Below, piece by piece: positions 1 through 11,289 of a stretch of DNA of 64,000 nucleotides. The position numbers were made by a program, and so were the translations under genes. The stretch is from Turnera subulata (lineage: Eukaryota > Streptophyta > Magnoliopsida > Malpighiales > Passifloraceae). The notes under the pieces are model-generated. The model was not told the DNA's origin and ran no database searches. It saw only the letters and a list, made by a program, of their open reading frames with translations. The number at the start of each line of letters is the position of its first letter. The stretch's first letter is position 1. Location: NCBI GenBank assembly GCA_028386065.3, contig JAKUCV010001510.1, forward strand, positions 103,994-167,993, in the 5' to 3' direction.

Positions 1-247
1 CTAAACCTAGGTTGGATATGAAATAATGCAATTCCTATTCTACTTAGTTATGAAAAAATCAATCTATATTATTCCAGCGGTATTAAGTGGCATATCCAGT
101 TGGGGAGGCGCTGCTTTGGTTGTTGGTTGTGGTAGAATTAGGAGGAGCTAGAGCAGGTTCCGGCGGCGGCTTCTTCAAGGGTGGAGAAGGAGAGGGAGCT
201 GAGGGGGCGATGGATATATATATATTGTAGGAGGAGAAAGCCAGGCT

Positions 248-487
248 AGATTGTGTGCTATGAGAGCCCAAGACCAAGGGGGTGGGGAATATATATTCAT
301 CGATTTGTTTGAACATTATTTCGCCAACTCGGTAGAGAGACAGTGAAAGCAAACGCCAGCCACCGGAAAAAACCAAGATTGTAGAGCTCGGCAATGTCGT
401 CTCTGGTGCACAAACTGTCTTTCTACCGGGTTGGAGAAACAATGTGAAAACAAATCGATGAAGGTCTTGGGCTATAACACACAATCT
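248..487. repeat. Imperfect inverted repeat (foldback)
   Basis: The arm at about 248-343 is the imperfect reverse complement of the arm at 415-487. Both contain a shared AGATTGTGTG end, a CCCAAGACC block, a TCATCGATTTGTTT block and a CGGTAGA-AGACAG end. The 5' arm carries about 20 extra bases near 275-292. The loop is about 70 bases. A minus-strand ORF of 133 codons runs across the whole foldback (83-484), but its product looks like no family I know, so I do not call a gene. It could be an inverted-duplication relic or a MIRNA-like hairpin. Confidence 0.6.
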
Positions 488-489
488 AC

Positions 490-1430
490 TCTTGCCCTCT
501 ACAAGTTATAATTACCAAAACAACCCATTAATCCATGTAAATATATCTATATATATATATAATTAATAAACAAAAACATTCAATTTACCAATAGGCAATA
601 CCTAGTGTTATTCCAAGAAGTGCTTTGCCCCTGTGGTTGCTGGTATGTCAACCTCCTGTAACATTTGTGTCAGTAACCCAAGTAAAATTCAAATTGAAAG
701 AATTTCAAAGATTGCTGCTTTTTATTTTTATGGAAACAAAAACTTAGGAACTTATTGGCTTTTAACATAAAAATCTCAGGACTTGGTGGGATCTAACCGA
801 TCACTCCTAGGAGATGCTGCTAGTAATGTTGACAAAAGCCTATGATTAAGCAACAAGAACCAATTTTTTTGGCAGATGCAAAATTATAAATCAATTGTTT
901 CATCACAGCTAAGCTTTAATTATAGGTTTGTGCGAGTCCTTTTCATTTCAATTGTAGACCTGTAGTAGTGCGCGTCTTGCACGATAGAAGAAAGGCAAGA
1001 TATGATTCACATAAATCTTCAAAATGATTCCAATGAAAAAGAGAAGAAAATCACAATATTAAGTGAACCATATGAGAAATAAATAATATACCTAAACCTA
1101 AACTTCCAACTGATGGATCCCATGAACGTACGATTCCATATGTAGAAATTGTTGGTCCTTTTTCTTAGATGTGAAAGAAGAAAGGAAACAACTCATGCAT
1201 GCATGGTGAAAAGAAGGATCAACTTCTACCATACATAGTTTGGTCCATTGAAGAAAATTTAGTGATGATAAAAAAAGTTCTACTCTGAATGGATGGTTTC
1301 AATTTGAACTAGATTGGTCTAAGTCTAGAAGATTTCTAAATACTAGAATGGAGAAAGAAAACTTTTGTATTCAATTTCTAAATTGTACTAAATTGGCCAA
1401 TATCTAAAATAAGAAACAAATTAAGTTTGA
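490..1430. other. Intergenic, no gene seen
   Basis: AT-rich DNA with short ATAT runs near 540-560. I found no coding signature, tRNA or clear repeat boundary on either strand. Confidence 0.5.
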
Positions 1431-1439
1431 ACCAGTTGT

Positions 1440-1595
1440 GTGGAATGTCCTTAGATTATCACTAGCAACTTCAATCCTAGGTTGATTGTAGAGTACTTGA
1501 GAAGGCCTGAGCTCACAACCATTAGTTACCTGTTGTCTATGTAAATCGCCTATGAGTCGGCCAACTGTAAGAGGATCTGCAGTGGCCCTAAGCAT
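1440..1595 (-). pseudogene. FT/TFL1-like (PEBP) exon 1 fragment, internally deleted
   Basis: The minus-strand reading starts with Met and contains DPLTVGRLIGD, then VTNGCELRPSQV, then NQPRIEV and DNLRTFH. These blocks occur in this order in exon 1 of plant phosphatidylethanolamine-binding proteins (FT, TFL1, CEN and relatives), which control flowering time and shoot architecture. The roughly 15-20 residues that normally lie between GD and the NGCELRPSQV block are missing. The reading leaves the family after RTFHT, so the VMVDPDAPSP region at the end of exon 1 is absent. I saw no exon 2-4 nearby. It is therefore a relic. Confidence rests on three ordered motifs. Confidence 0.72.
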
Positions 1596-2041
1596 TTTTC
1601 AGTGGCTCAATAGTTTTATAGATATATATGGAAACATATATGTGTGAAATGAGAGTTTCTTTGTACGGGTTCTTACCACTCAAGAGCCATATATATATTT
1701 GAATATGGTATCTACTACTTTTAAGTTTACTACCCCACCAACCACCAATAGTATTACTATTTACTACTACTATACAATCCAATCCATCATTGTGCCCATA
1801 CCAAAACACGAATCTGCTCTTTGATTTGGCGGATGATACTTTTGCTTTGATTGGTGGATGCTGTGATTCCTCCTAAAGGATCCAACTCTCAAATTGGATG
1901 CTTCTCTTCTTTGTTTGTTAGTTTAATTTTAGTATGCCCTGTTGGATATATTCTTACAATTGAGTTGCTATTTATGTTGCAACCAATCCCATCGTTAATC
2001 ATGAATACACAAGGCATGTCGAGATAGAATGATATTCTGTC

Positions 2042-2152
2042 AACATCTTGTATAAATAAGAATGCAACTGAGTTAACCACATCAATGCCTCCATTTTTTC
2101 TGTAACATCTTGTACAAATAAGAATGCAACTGAGCTAAATCACATTAATGCC
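2042..2152. repeat. Two-copy tandem repeat, period 62 bp
   Basis: The block beginning AACATCTTGTA at 2,042 recurs at 2,104 with a few substitutions, including the AAGAATGCAACTGAG core. Confidence 0.75.
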
Positions 2153-2159
2153 CACATAC

Positions 2160-3400
2160 AAACTCAGAGGCCAAATGATCGGTGTAATAAATGGATCAAG
2201 TGCAATCTTTGCTATCTATGTTGAGATGACAAACCAATGAAGCCAGAAAATATTCATATCCGAATGGTATAGAATTTTTTTCTTTGTTTTACTTTTCAAA
2301 AGTTGAGAATATGCAACTCTAAAGATGGGGATTGATTGGTTAAAAAAAAAGGGAAAGGTAGGTTATAATTCTCTAGCTTTTTTAAAATGTCAAAGCAAAA
2401 GCAATTTTGGTACCATCTTGCCATGTGAATGGAATACGGCAAAGAAAAATGTGCAATTGCTTAAATTTAGAGCCCACAAGAGGGAATGGGCATCTTATCA
2501 GAAAAAAAAAAAAGAAGAGTGAATGGGCATATTTTCATCTATCAGCTCTAACATTGTAGGTTAGAAACAAAGAAACCTCCTAGAAATATTGGTTGACAAG
2601 TTTTGATTTCTATCCTGAACAAACTCCTATGGGAGTTCACTTCTTGAACTGAGCAATTCTTGAATTTTTTCTATCCAAGTATGAATAAAAAACTATTGTA
2701 TCGATGCATAATAAATAAAAGAGGAGTAGAAGATATCCAGGAAAAGAAAAAGATTCTGGATGATACAGACAAAAGACCAAAGGGAAAAACTAAATGGAGA
2801 GGTGGATAAGAATGATTCAAAGTAGAAGGATAAGGTTAAAATTATATTCTAGAGAATAAAACTCTACAACTATCCTCGAGAATAAAACCTACAACTATCC
2901 TAGAGAGTGACAAAATTATGTTCTCAGATGGAAATTTGACGGGATGGAATAATTTACAAATTGTCAACCAATCATTAGCCTCAAAAACAGAGCTCTTTTC
3001 CTATTTTGGACGAAAGGCTCCAAATAATTTTTTTTTTCAGATCTCCAAATAAAATTAAGGTGTGTAAATTAAGATTTATCTACAAAAAGAAGAAAGAAAA
3101 AACATGTTTAATGCAAGGTATGCACCAACACATGAAATCAATCCTTAGATCCTTGATCCTTGGTTTCATATGTCTTTTAACAAACAGGGTTTGATTTGCC
3201 CTAATAAAATAGCAAAATAATCTAAGTAGATCCTTCAGCATACCTCATGGAACAAAATTTGTTAGTGGTTTTAACAAATTAAAAAGTTTTCTTCTGTCAA
3301 AAAAAAAAAATTAAAAAGTTTTCTAAATCTTCTCATCCCAAAGGGATATACCAACTAACATTCATAATAGACCGGGAGTAAAGTGGCCTTTGCCGGAACA
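2160..3400. other. Intergenic, no gene seen
   Basis: AT-rich sequence with A-runs and T-runs. Short ORFs at 2,325-2,522 and 3,006-3,194 are lysine-rich translations of A-runs with no family likeness. Part of 3,400-3,680 is probably the 3' untranslated region of the minus-strand gene that follows. Confidence 0.5.
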
Positions 3401-3681
3401 GGGTAACCCACAACAAAAATTTGACCCTGATGGCAGCAGCTACCAACAAATATTGGATCATAAAGTTAAGCTCCACTTGACTAGAAACCCAGCTACGCCC
3501 CAAAATATGAACAACATTTCACATTAAACTTCCCTAACAAGCAACAAAGATGAAAGCTTCTTCAAGTGGAAAAGTGATCGAAATTTGCAGCGATAACAAA
3601 GATATAATCTAGAATAATAGCACGACAAAGCACTGTGCCATTACTACAGTAAAGAGTCCGCATTGTTTCTTCTCAGTGCAT

Positions 3682-3975
3682 CTATCGCTCCATCAGAACC
3701 TGATCGAAATTCCAATCTCTCACAATGTCCCTTCTCACTGCTCGGCTTCGCACGAGCCGAGGGGGTCCTGCCATTCCATCATTGCCGGGATTCACTGGTT
3801 GTGGGTTCACTTTGGATGATTGAATAGCTCTCGGATGAGGAACAGGTAGCTTCCTTGTTAAGCAGTTGGCAATGGCAGAACATCTTCCCTCATTGTCTGA
3901 ACTTGAAACTGAGTAGCTTCTGAACGAATGTGATGGACTTTCTACGCTATGGCAAACAAGACATGCTAGACTCAT
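3682..3975 (-). CDS. Small conserved plant protein of unknown function
   Basis: A 97-residue protein. The start chosen is the Met of MSLACLVCHSVESPSHSFRS (3,973-3,975), because this N terminus and the downstream serine block SYSVSSSDNEGRCS match a small plant family I remember as conserved but uncharacterised. The C terminus, PRLVRSRAVRRDIVRDWNFD, is basic then acidic and also looks conserved. A second in-frame Met lies 18 codons upstream, but the DNA there reads as a splice acceptor: a pyrimidine-rich tract ends in CAG at 4,018-4,020 on the minus strand. The coding exon therefore probably starts at 4,017, with a 5'-UTR intron upstream. No signal peptide or membrane segment is visible. The paired cysteines near the N terminus (CLVC) could bind metal, which is inference only. 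Confidence 0.75.
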   Translation of the reverse strand: MSLACLVCHSVESPSHSFRSYSVSSSDNEGRCSAIANCLTRKLPVPHPRAIQSSKVNPQPVNPGNDGMAGPPRLVRSRAVRRDIVRDWNFDQVLMER

Positions 3976-4405
3976 ATTTTCTTCCACACTATGTCCGGAT
4001 AAATGATGTCCCTTGTTCTGCAACAACAATTGAAAAAGAAATTCAGCAATTCAGGGCCATGTTATTTATAATGAAAATCACATATTATGGAACTGACTCA
4101 TCTGCAGACCAGAGTCACTTACTAAACAAACCAATTGACTTTTGATTTTAAAATAATGCAGCTCTCTTAGTAGATCTTTGCACTAAATATTGAGACAAGC
4201 AGATAATACAGAAAGATACAAGGTTAGAAAGGCAGGAAAGGAAAAAACGGCTCATGCCACACTTTCAGTGTAAAAACTTATTGTTCCAAGTAGCCTGTAA
4301 GAGATATAGGAAAACAGGATTTTGCACTAGCAAAAACCAGATTTCTTGGTTAGAGGCCCAAGTTAAACTGTAGCCATATGAGAATGAAGTTAGTTTTGTT
4401 AGGGG

Positions 4406-4624
4406 GATGGAACAACAAAGAAGGGGATGGAACAACAAAGAAGCTGATCCACTTTCTCACTGTAACTTTTAAAACAAAAATGGCTCTTCCACCCCAATTT
4501 ATCTATAAACATACCACCTTTTACGATGGAACAATAAAGAAGCTGATCCACTTTCTCACTGTAACTTTTATAACAAAAATGGCTCTTCCACCCCAATTTA
4601 TGTATAAAAATACCACCTTTTACA
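4406..4624. repeat. Nested tandem repeat, period 99 bp (plus a 20-bp one)
   Basis: The block GATGGAACAACAAAGAAG occurs at 4,406 and 4,426 (20-bp period). The 99-bp unit starting at 4,426 recurs at 4,525 with about five substitutions. Confidence 0.85.
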
Positions 4625-5053
4625 ATCTATTCATTACTCCATTTAATTCCAGAATGATGGAATGAGTGCAATCTGATTACCATTTCAAAACAAAGCACCT
4701 CCATCAATCTATCCCATGCACTCCTAAGAATCCCGTTCCCAGTATCATTCACCTTCACAGAACAGCGCAAATCTTTGGATTCACCATCTTCTACCGTGCA
4801 TCATTCTGAACGGTAGAATATGAATGGCTTTGAAGTTACTGGTTTCTATACGATCTCTTGCATGTCTAATTATATAAAGAATAGCTACTTATGCTACAGT
4901 TGGTATAGCTCAACTTACGGGCACCAAGCTAGCTGAAACTTCAACATGCTGTCATAAGCAGATGCTAACACTTATCCATCTTTTCAAAACTTAACTAATG
5001 TTATGCAGATACATATACACACACTAGCCTTATTTCATCCTGTCTCGTAAATT

Positions 5054-5227
5054 GTACCCAAATTCCAAAGCAAATATTCCCTCATTCAAGGAATGAAAAT
5101 CACCAGGAGGTCATCCTCAATAATGATTATTCAATTGGCTGGTACCCAAATTCCAAAGCAAATATTCCCTCATTCAAGGAATGAAAATCACCAGGAGGTC
5201 ATCCTCAATAATGATTATTCAATTGGG
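5054..5227. repeat. Two-copy tandem repeat, period 88 bp
   Basis: The unit beginning GTACCCAAATTCCAAAGC at 5,054 is repeated at 5,142. The two copies look virtually identical, so the duplication is recent. Confidence 0.92.
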
Positions 5228-6479
5228 CCAGCCACGAAGTAAGTCAGCTTTCATTCTTTACCATATCACACTATCTTAGAGACACTGTAACTTAAGACAA
5301 TTCAAGAATATGTTCTCAAACAATCCGATGCCAGCAACATACAACTGAACAGATTTCACATAACTTCCACTTCACGTTTCACAGGCACCTCCCTATAACA
5401 ATCAATTGTATATAGCAATTTACCCCAAGAGGAAGCAAAAAAATATAACACTTCAACAAGCTCTACTACGGAACAAATTCCTAAAATATATGCGATAGCA
5501 AAATTCAGAACAGGAACAAACCCGCAGGGGACAAGCACAACAGATGCCATGTCTTGTAGGAAGTGATTGCAATGACGAAAAGAAACTTAGTTCATAAGCT
5601 AAATTCCCTGATCTACTTTTCTTGGGCAAAATCCCTCATTGCATCACATAAATACACACAACACAATTCATGCTCTCATGAAATATCAACCGAGTCTTAA
5701 TCAATTATACAATATCCCAAACTTCTTAATTATGATACCCATTAACAAAAACATAAACAAAGAATCCAATTCAACACCATCTACATTTGCCACCAAACAG
5801 TGAGACACCCACCAAGTGAGATAACATGAGAAAGTCATATCACACACACCAAGCCACATTCCAATCAAAATCCAGGAAACCCACCCCCCCAAAATCACAA
5901 CCACAGACAACAGCAATTGAAGAGAAGCCAACTAGAAAAAACTCAAGTAACCCCAAAGCTCATATATTTAACCAGGAAACGGCAAAAAGCTCGAATCTTG
6001 CAATGCTTAGGACACTAAAAGAACATACAAAAACACAAAGTGAACGGATGCATTTCAGTTATAACAGAACAAAACAAGAGATCTAATCAACAGTTGTTTC
6101 TTAGCCAAAATAAGGAAAAAGTTGTAAAGAAAAGAAACCACATGACAGTTTCCTGGGAAGAGAAATAGAAAGAGAAGAAGAACAAAAGAAGGAGAGGAAA
6201 CATGTGAAGTAGTAAGTGATTGGAGTGGGGGGATCCAGGAAACAAACCTCAACAAAGGGGAAAGTGTATTATTACGATGATGACGATGATGGTTATTATT
6301 ACAGTTCTTTTTTTGTGTGTTGTTGTTGTTGGGGGGAGATTCCTTACTGGGAGAGGGAAGTCAAAGAGATTGGACCGATAAGTGTGTTTAGTTCCTATAA
6401 AAGCGATGAGAAGAGAGATACAGATACTCTCTCTGTTTGTGTTATGTTACTTATGTTTCGTGGGATCTGCTAAGTGCTT

Positions 6480-7490
6480 ACATCGTCAGTAATAAGTCAC
6501 ACGAATTGGTGGCCCATTATAATAAAAACATAAGTAACTGGATTGTTTCTATCTTGTGCTAACGTGATAAGTACACCACAAACGGAAAGAATTATTTCAA
6601 ATTTTTGATATGTTTTTTGAAAGATTTAGATTTGATGACGAAATTATTCACAATTAATACAAATATAAAATACATGATTATAAGAAATTAACTCAAAAGA
6701 TTATTTTTTGAAAAAATTTAATGACGAAATTATTCTCAATTAATACAAATATAAATACATAATTATAAGAAATTAAGTCAAAAGATTATTTCCTTAGACA
6801 TTTATGAAAATGATTTCAGAGTTTATTTCCTAGCTATCGCGTATCAAGATTTGAAACAATTCTTATCAGCTTTGGTGATTTATCATATGCCCCTTAATTA
6901 AGAGATAAGATAGAAAAATGAAAAATCTAAAATAATATAGACTAAAATATATGGTAAGATTTGCACTTCATCATTTTTTTTAAGATTGAAAGACTTATAT
7001 ATATGTCAAGGCCATTTTAGATGTACTACTTGTTTATGCACTTATTGTTGGATTTCGCACCAAATGTCCTTTTGAATGAGTATTTTCTATTTTATATTTT
7101 TCATAATTCGACCCAATTTTATGGTTTCTTTTGGATGGGTATGTTAATATGCAGTGTGATTGTGACTCTACTGTCAGAGTAGTGTGGAAATCAAATGTAG
7201 TGACATCAACGGTTATTTTCCAAACTTGAAATGCTCGTCGAGAAAAATACATGCCCATCATCTTCCTCTAGCCAAAAAAAAATTGTATGTTTTCTTAAAC
7301 TGCATTTCGCCGAAATTCACTAGCGAGATTCTTTCCTCTATCCCCTTCTTTAAACAATTATTCATGGCTATGGTTCTCTATGTTTGTTAAATCTCATAAC
7401 TTGTTGAGTTTTATTAGTTTGTCAACCCATAACAAACCCAGAAAAAAACGTGATCTTTCTCCTCCAAACTTTTTATATAGGCCACAGAAG
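6480..7490. other. AT-rich intergenic DNA with an 86-bp tandem duplication
   Basis: The block beginning ATGACGAAATTATTC at 6,635 recurs at 6,721 (period 86, to about 6,805). I saw no gene in the rest. Confidence 0.6.
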
Positions 7491-7499
7491 GGATGGTGG

Positions 7500-8021
7500 T
7501 AGGGATGGCAACGGGGCGGGGAATGTGCGGGTAGAGGAATCCCCGCCCCATCCCCGCGACTTAAAACTCTCCCCATCCCCATCCCCATCCCCATCCCCCG
7601 TTGCGGGGGGAATTTTATCCCCATCCCCGCTCCCCGCAATCCCCACGGATCCCCGCGGATCCCCACGACTCAAATTATACATTTTAAATTTTCATCACTT
7701 CAAAACTTGAAAACTTGAAATTTAGCTCCAAGCAATTACAAATTTTTTTTTGTTTTATACTTGAACAAAATGGATAAAAACCCAAACTTGAAATATATAT
7801 ATTTGTATATGGAATAACTAGAAGGGTAAAATCGTTACTTAATATTTTTGCGGATCCCCGCGGGGCGGGTACTATGATCCCCATCCCCATCCTCAAATTA
7901 GTCTCGAGTTGAAAATCCTCCCCATCTCTATCCCCACGGATCCATAATCGCCCTCATCCCCGTCCCCACAGCGGGGAATCCCCGCGGATCCCCGCGACAA
8001 TGGGGATTTTTGCCATCCCTA
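7500..8021. mobile_element. Non-autonomous hAT-type element, 522 bp, 8-bp TSD
   Basis: The element begins TAGGGATGGCAA and ends TTGCCATCCCTA, a perfect 12-bp terminal inverted repeat. It is flanked by an exact 8-bp duplication GATGGTGG at 7,492-7,499 and 8,022-8,029. An 8-bp target duplication is the hAT signature. The body is unusually rich in CCCCATCCCCATC and CCCCGCGGATCC repeats and has no transposase ORF, so movement would need a transposase supplied from elsewhere. The proline/serine ORFs through it come from the repeats. Confidence 0.93.
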
Positions 8022-8029
8022 GATGGTGG

Positions 8030-9150
8030 CTTCTCCTCTAGTGCGCGGCAACTTTTGTTTTCTTCTTCTAGAGTGGGTTGGAGAAAGCTTCTTAATTAAT
8101 TACCCCCACCTTTTTTAAGTTATGATTGTTTAATTGTGTATTATTTTACCCAAAGTGTGTTTTGCAAATTGAAGTTTTGCTTGCTTTTTTGTAATTATTT
8201 GATGCAGTAAGGACGAGGGAGTGGTGGAGGTCCCGGTCATGGTTGCGGCCGCAGCAGCACTGGAGAAGAAGGTGATGGCGGCGGCAGCAACGACCGTGAC
8301 GGCGAAGGTGACGACACCACATATGCTGAAGAGTCGGACCTACAATGAAGGATAATCTTCTAGTTCAACTTTGTTAATTCAAATACCGAACCATAAGACA
8401 CGAAAGGGTAGAATCCACCGTCCTGGAGGCAATCCTGACACTAATTAGCCTAATATCTTCCAAACTGCTCAATATGTTTATCGATCTTGGAAGGTTCACA
8501 TAGATATGATTATCTTGTTCACTCTGTTTCGATTCTAGGTGTATTACTAATTAGTAATAGCCACTTGGAAAATTTAGTTAGACTCAAAATGTGTTTTCTT
8601 AATTTAGCTATGTTGGAGTGTTTGTGTAACCATAAAGTATACATTTTTAATTTAATTAATATAATATGTTTGATCAAAAAAAAGACTCTCCTGTTATGGT
8701 GTTCAAGTTTTGTAGAGGTGAAACAACCAGAAGGATTCAAAACTTGAACTCCATTCCATTGTGATCATTTCTCTCTGTATGGGACAATAATGTTTGAAGT
8801 AAATATTGTTTGACATTGGGAAAGGGTAATAAGACCTAGAAGGTTGAGGGTCCAGGCTGACAGAGCTCCTGCCCTTTGCACAAGTGTATGGCAATCTCTT
8901 GTGCTCAATATGTTCCTGCATCGTTACGTACCAGTCCACATTCAATGAAATTAATTAACCATTTCACTCAAAACTACCAAACTCTCTGGTCACATTTATG
9001 TCCATGTTTGATTGAACTGATCTAATCAGAAGCTTCAGCAAATAATGTAATATCAGACCATATACTATTGACCAAAAATTGATAAAATACATATAATCTT
9101 AGTTTTCCACAAGAAAAGAGCATTAATGAAGCATTGAGCAATAACTGAAG
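8030..9150. other. Intergenic; a short GC-rich patch at 8,205-8,345
   Basis: A GC-rich patch coding for alanine-rich peptide in some frames stands out at 8,205-8,345 from AT-rich surroundings. It could be an exon scrap, but I recognise no family. Nothing else is supportable. Confidence 0.4.
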
Positions 9151-9160
9151 GGCCCTTCTC

Positions 9161-9225
9161 TATAAATTGAGATACTAACTTGGCATCCCTCCACAATTCT
9201 TGAAGGAGTTCTCTTCCTTATAAAT
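9161..9225 (+). promoter_or_regulatory. Duplicated TATA region upstream of the GDSL gene
   Basis: TATAAAT occurs at 9,161-9,167 and again at 9,219-9,225, each followed by TGAGATACTA, a 58-bp period. The start codon is at 9,322, so either box could position transcription. The downstream one gives a leader of roughly 70 bases. Confidence 0.55.
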
Positions 9226-9321
9226 TGAGATACTATCCATTCTAGGCTCTTTACTTCTAGCCAAGCCTTTGTTCAACCTATAACCAACAACACAAGTCCA
9301 CCACTCAGATCATACACATAT

Positions 9322-11285
9322 ATGGCCAGGGACATAGCTTCAACTTTCATCTTCTTAGTCCTCCATGTACTCCTCTCTAGTTTCTTCCCATGCATGTGTT
9401 ATTCCAGGGTAATAGAGAAACATGGAGGAGAAATAAAGGGGATGTTTGTGTTTGGAAGCTCTCTGGTTGACAATGGCAACAACAACTTCCTCCAAAACTT
9501 GGCTAAAGCTGATTACTTGCCATATGGGATAGACTTCCCTTATGGGCCTTCTGGTAGGTTTACAAATGGGAAGAATGTGATTGACCTTATAGGTGAGAAG
9601 CTTAAGCTTCCTCTAATTCCTGCCTTTGCTGACCCATCAACTAAGGGGAGCAAAATTGTGCATGGTGTCAACTATGCTTCTGGCGCTTCTGGCATATTAG
9701 ATGACACTGGCTTAATTGCAGTAAGATACATAGTTTCTCCACTAATGATGTTCTCCTTTTGCTGCTTAATTATGATGCAACGTTCTTCATTATCATCCCT
9801 ACTGACAGGTGTAATTGAGCTTAGGGAAATGTGTATAAGTTATGTGAACTTAGCCAAATGGTACAAGCTTAATAGTATAATGTCTTACCCTTTTTGTTTG
9901 GCTTTGGTATATAGGGTCATGTGATGAGCTTGAATAAACAAATCAGGAACTTTGAAGAGGTGACATTGCCAGAGCTAGGAGCTCAAATGGGGTACAATGG
10001 TACTAGGGAATTGGTGGGAAATTACTTGTTTGTTGTGGGAAGTGGCGGGAATGACTACTCATTCAACTACTTCCTGAGACAGACCAATTACAATAATGTC
10101 AGTCTTCAAGTCTTCACTGCCAATCTCACCAACTCCTTATCCAGTAAACTCAAGGTGCATTGAATTGAATTTCCTTTCTTGTTTCAGAAGATATACTACT
10201 ATATTGTTTTCTATGTTTGCCCAAAAATACCAAGTCATCACAGCGGCCTTAGTTCCTGTTGGCTTGATTAATTAAGTAGAAGAAGTAAAAGTCTAGAGAG
10301 CAGCCTCTTTTATTTTAAAAAATGGTTAAAGGGTTTTTTTATTCATTTTTAGCCGCCCTAGTTCCTGTTGGTTTGATTAATTAAGAAGTAGTATAAAGTT
10401 AGAGAGCAGCCTCTTTTATTTTTAAAAAAATGGTCAAAGGGTTTTTTCATTCATTTATTTTTTTTTTGTTTAAAAAATGTGGTTGTTGCAGAAATTGTAC
10501 AGGCTTGGGGGCCGCAAGTTTGTATTGATGGCAGTGAATCCAATTGGGTGCAGCCCTGTGGTTGTTGCTAGCAGACCAACACGTAATGGCTGCAATCAGG
10601 GCCTGAACTTGGCTGCTCACCTCTTTAATGCTCATCTTAGGTCTCTGGTTGGTGTCATAAAGCAACAAATGCCAGGGTCTAGCCTTGTCTTTGTCAATTC
10701 TTACAAGATCATCAGAGATATTATCAGAAATCCTGTCCCCAGAGGTGATTAATTATACCCTCCTTCACTATGGCTTGATGTTCTTGTTCACTTGAATTAC
10801 ATTTGATATCTTAATCAATTCTGATAATTAACTATTACATGCTAATGAAGACAAGTAAGGAACTAATGCTTATATAGATATGTAACAAGTCTAGTCAGAA
10901 TCATCCATATTTGTAATAATAATCTCAGATTCTGCGTAGTGACATCAAATGACATATATAGACTTCTTAGCAAAAGAAGAGTATATGCTTATATGGTTAT
11001 TATCCTGCAAGGTCTTAGTTAGTTCTTTTTTAAAAAAATTTCTGTTTAACAGGATTCAAAGACACCAGCAATCCTTGCTGTGAGGTCCCTTCCTTGAGCG
11101 AAGGTGGAAATGGCATCTTATGCAGAAAAGGAGGACAAGCCTGTGAAGATAGGAACCTCCATGTGTTCTTTGATGGGTTGCACCCAACAGAGGCTGTGAA
11201 TGTTCAGATAGCAAACAAGGCCTATAATTCTAATCTCCAAAATGAAGTTTATCCTATCAGTATTAAACAACTTGCTGACCTGTAA
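9322..11285 (+). CDS. GDSL esterase/lipase (SGNH hydrolase), four exons
   Basis: Predicted exons are 9,322-9,720, 9,915-10,154, 10,492-10,744 and 11,053-11,285. They give 374 residues with GT...AG at every intron, phases 0, 0 and 1. Residues 1-27 look like a secretion signal. Block I is FVFGSSLVDNGNNN (42-55), with Ser47 as the nucleophile. The usual Asp of GDSL is Ser46 here, a variant I recall from a plant subgroup. Block III carries GGND (177-180), and the charge-relay pair is in DGLHP (Asp338, His341). The length fits the usual 350-400. The family hydrolyses acyl esters of lipids, cutin or cell-wall substrates, usually outside the cell. The actual substrate cannot be read from sequence. 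The family call is secure; the exon ends are by eye but consistent in frame. Confidence 0.93.
10242..10460. repeat. Two-copy tandem repeat in GDSL intron 2, period 109 bp
   Basis: The block around TTAGTTCCTGTTGG and TTGATTAATTAAG recurs after 109 bp with small changes and ends in T-runs just before the exon 3 acceptor. Confidence 0.8.
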
Positions 11286-11289
11286 TTTA

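Larger units (their letters stand above)
3976..6470 (-). other. Likely 5' region (UTR intron) of the 3,682-3,975 gene
   Basis: No protein-coding signature. The minus-strand acceptor at 4,018-4,020 implies an intron extending upstream. A plausible donor (GAG followed by GTTTGTTT on the minus strand) lies near 6,247-6,256, and the sequence beyond it looks like untranslated leader. The transcript start is not resolved. Two tandem duplications lie inside the presumed intron. Confidence 0.4.

Noticed and set aside
83..484. 133-codon minus-strand ORF as a secreted or proline-rich protein gene
   Set aside because: It is read through both arms of a foldback and has no recognisable domain.
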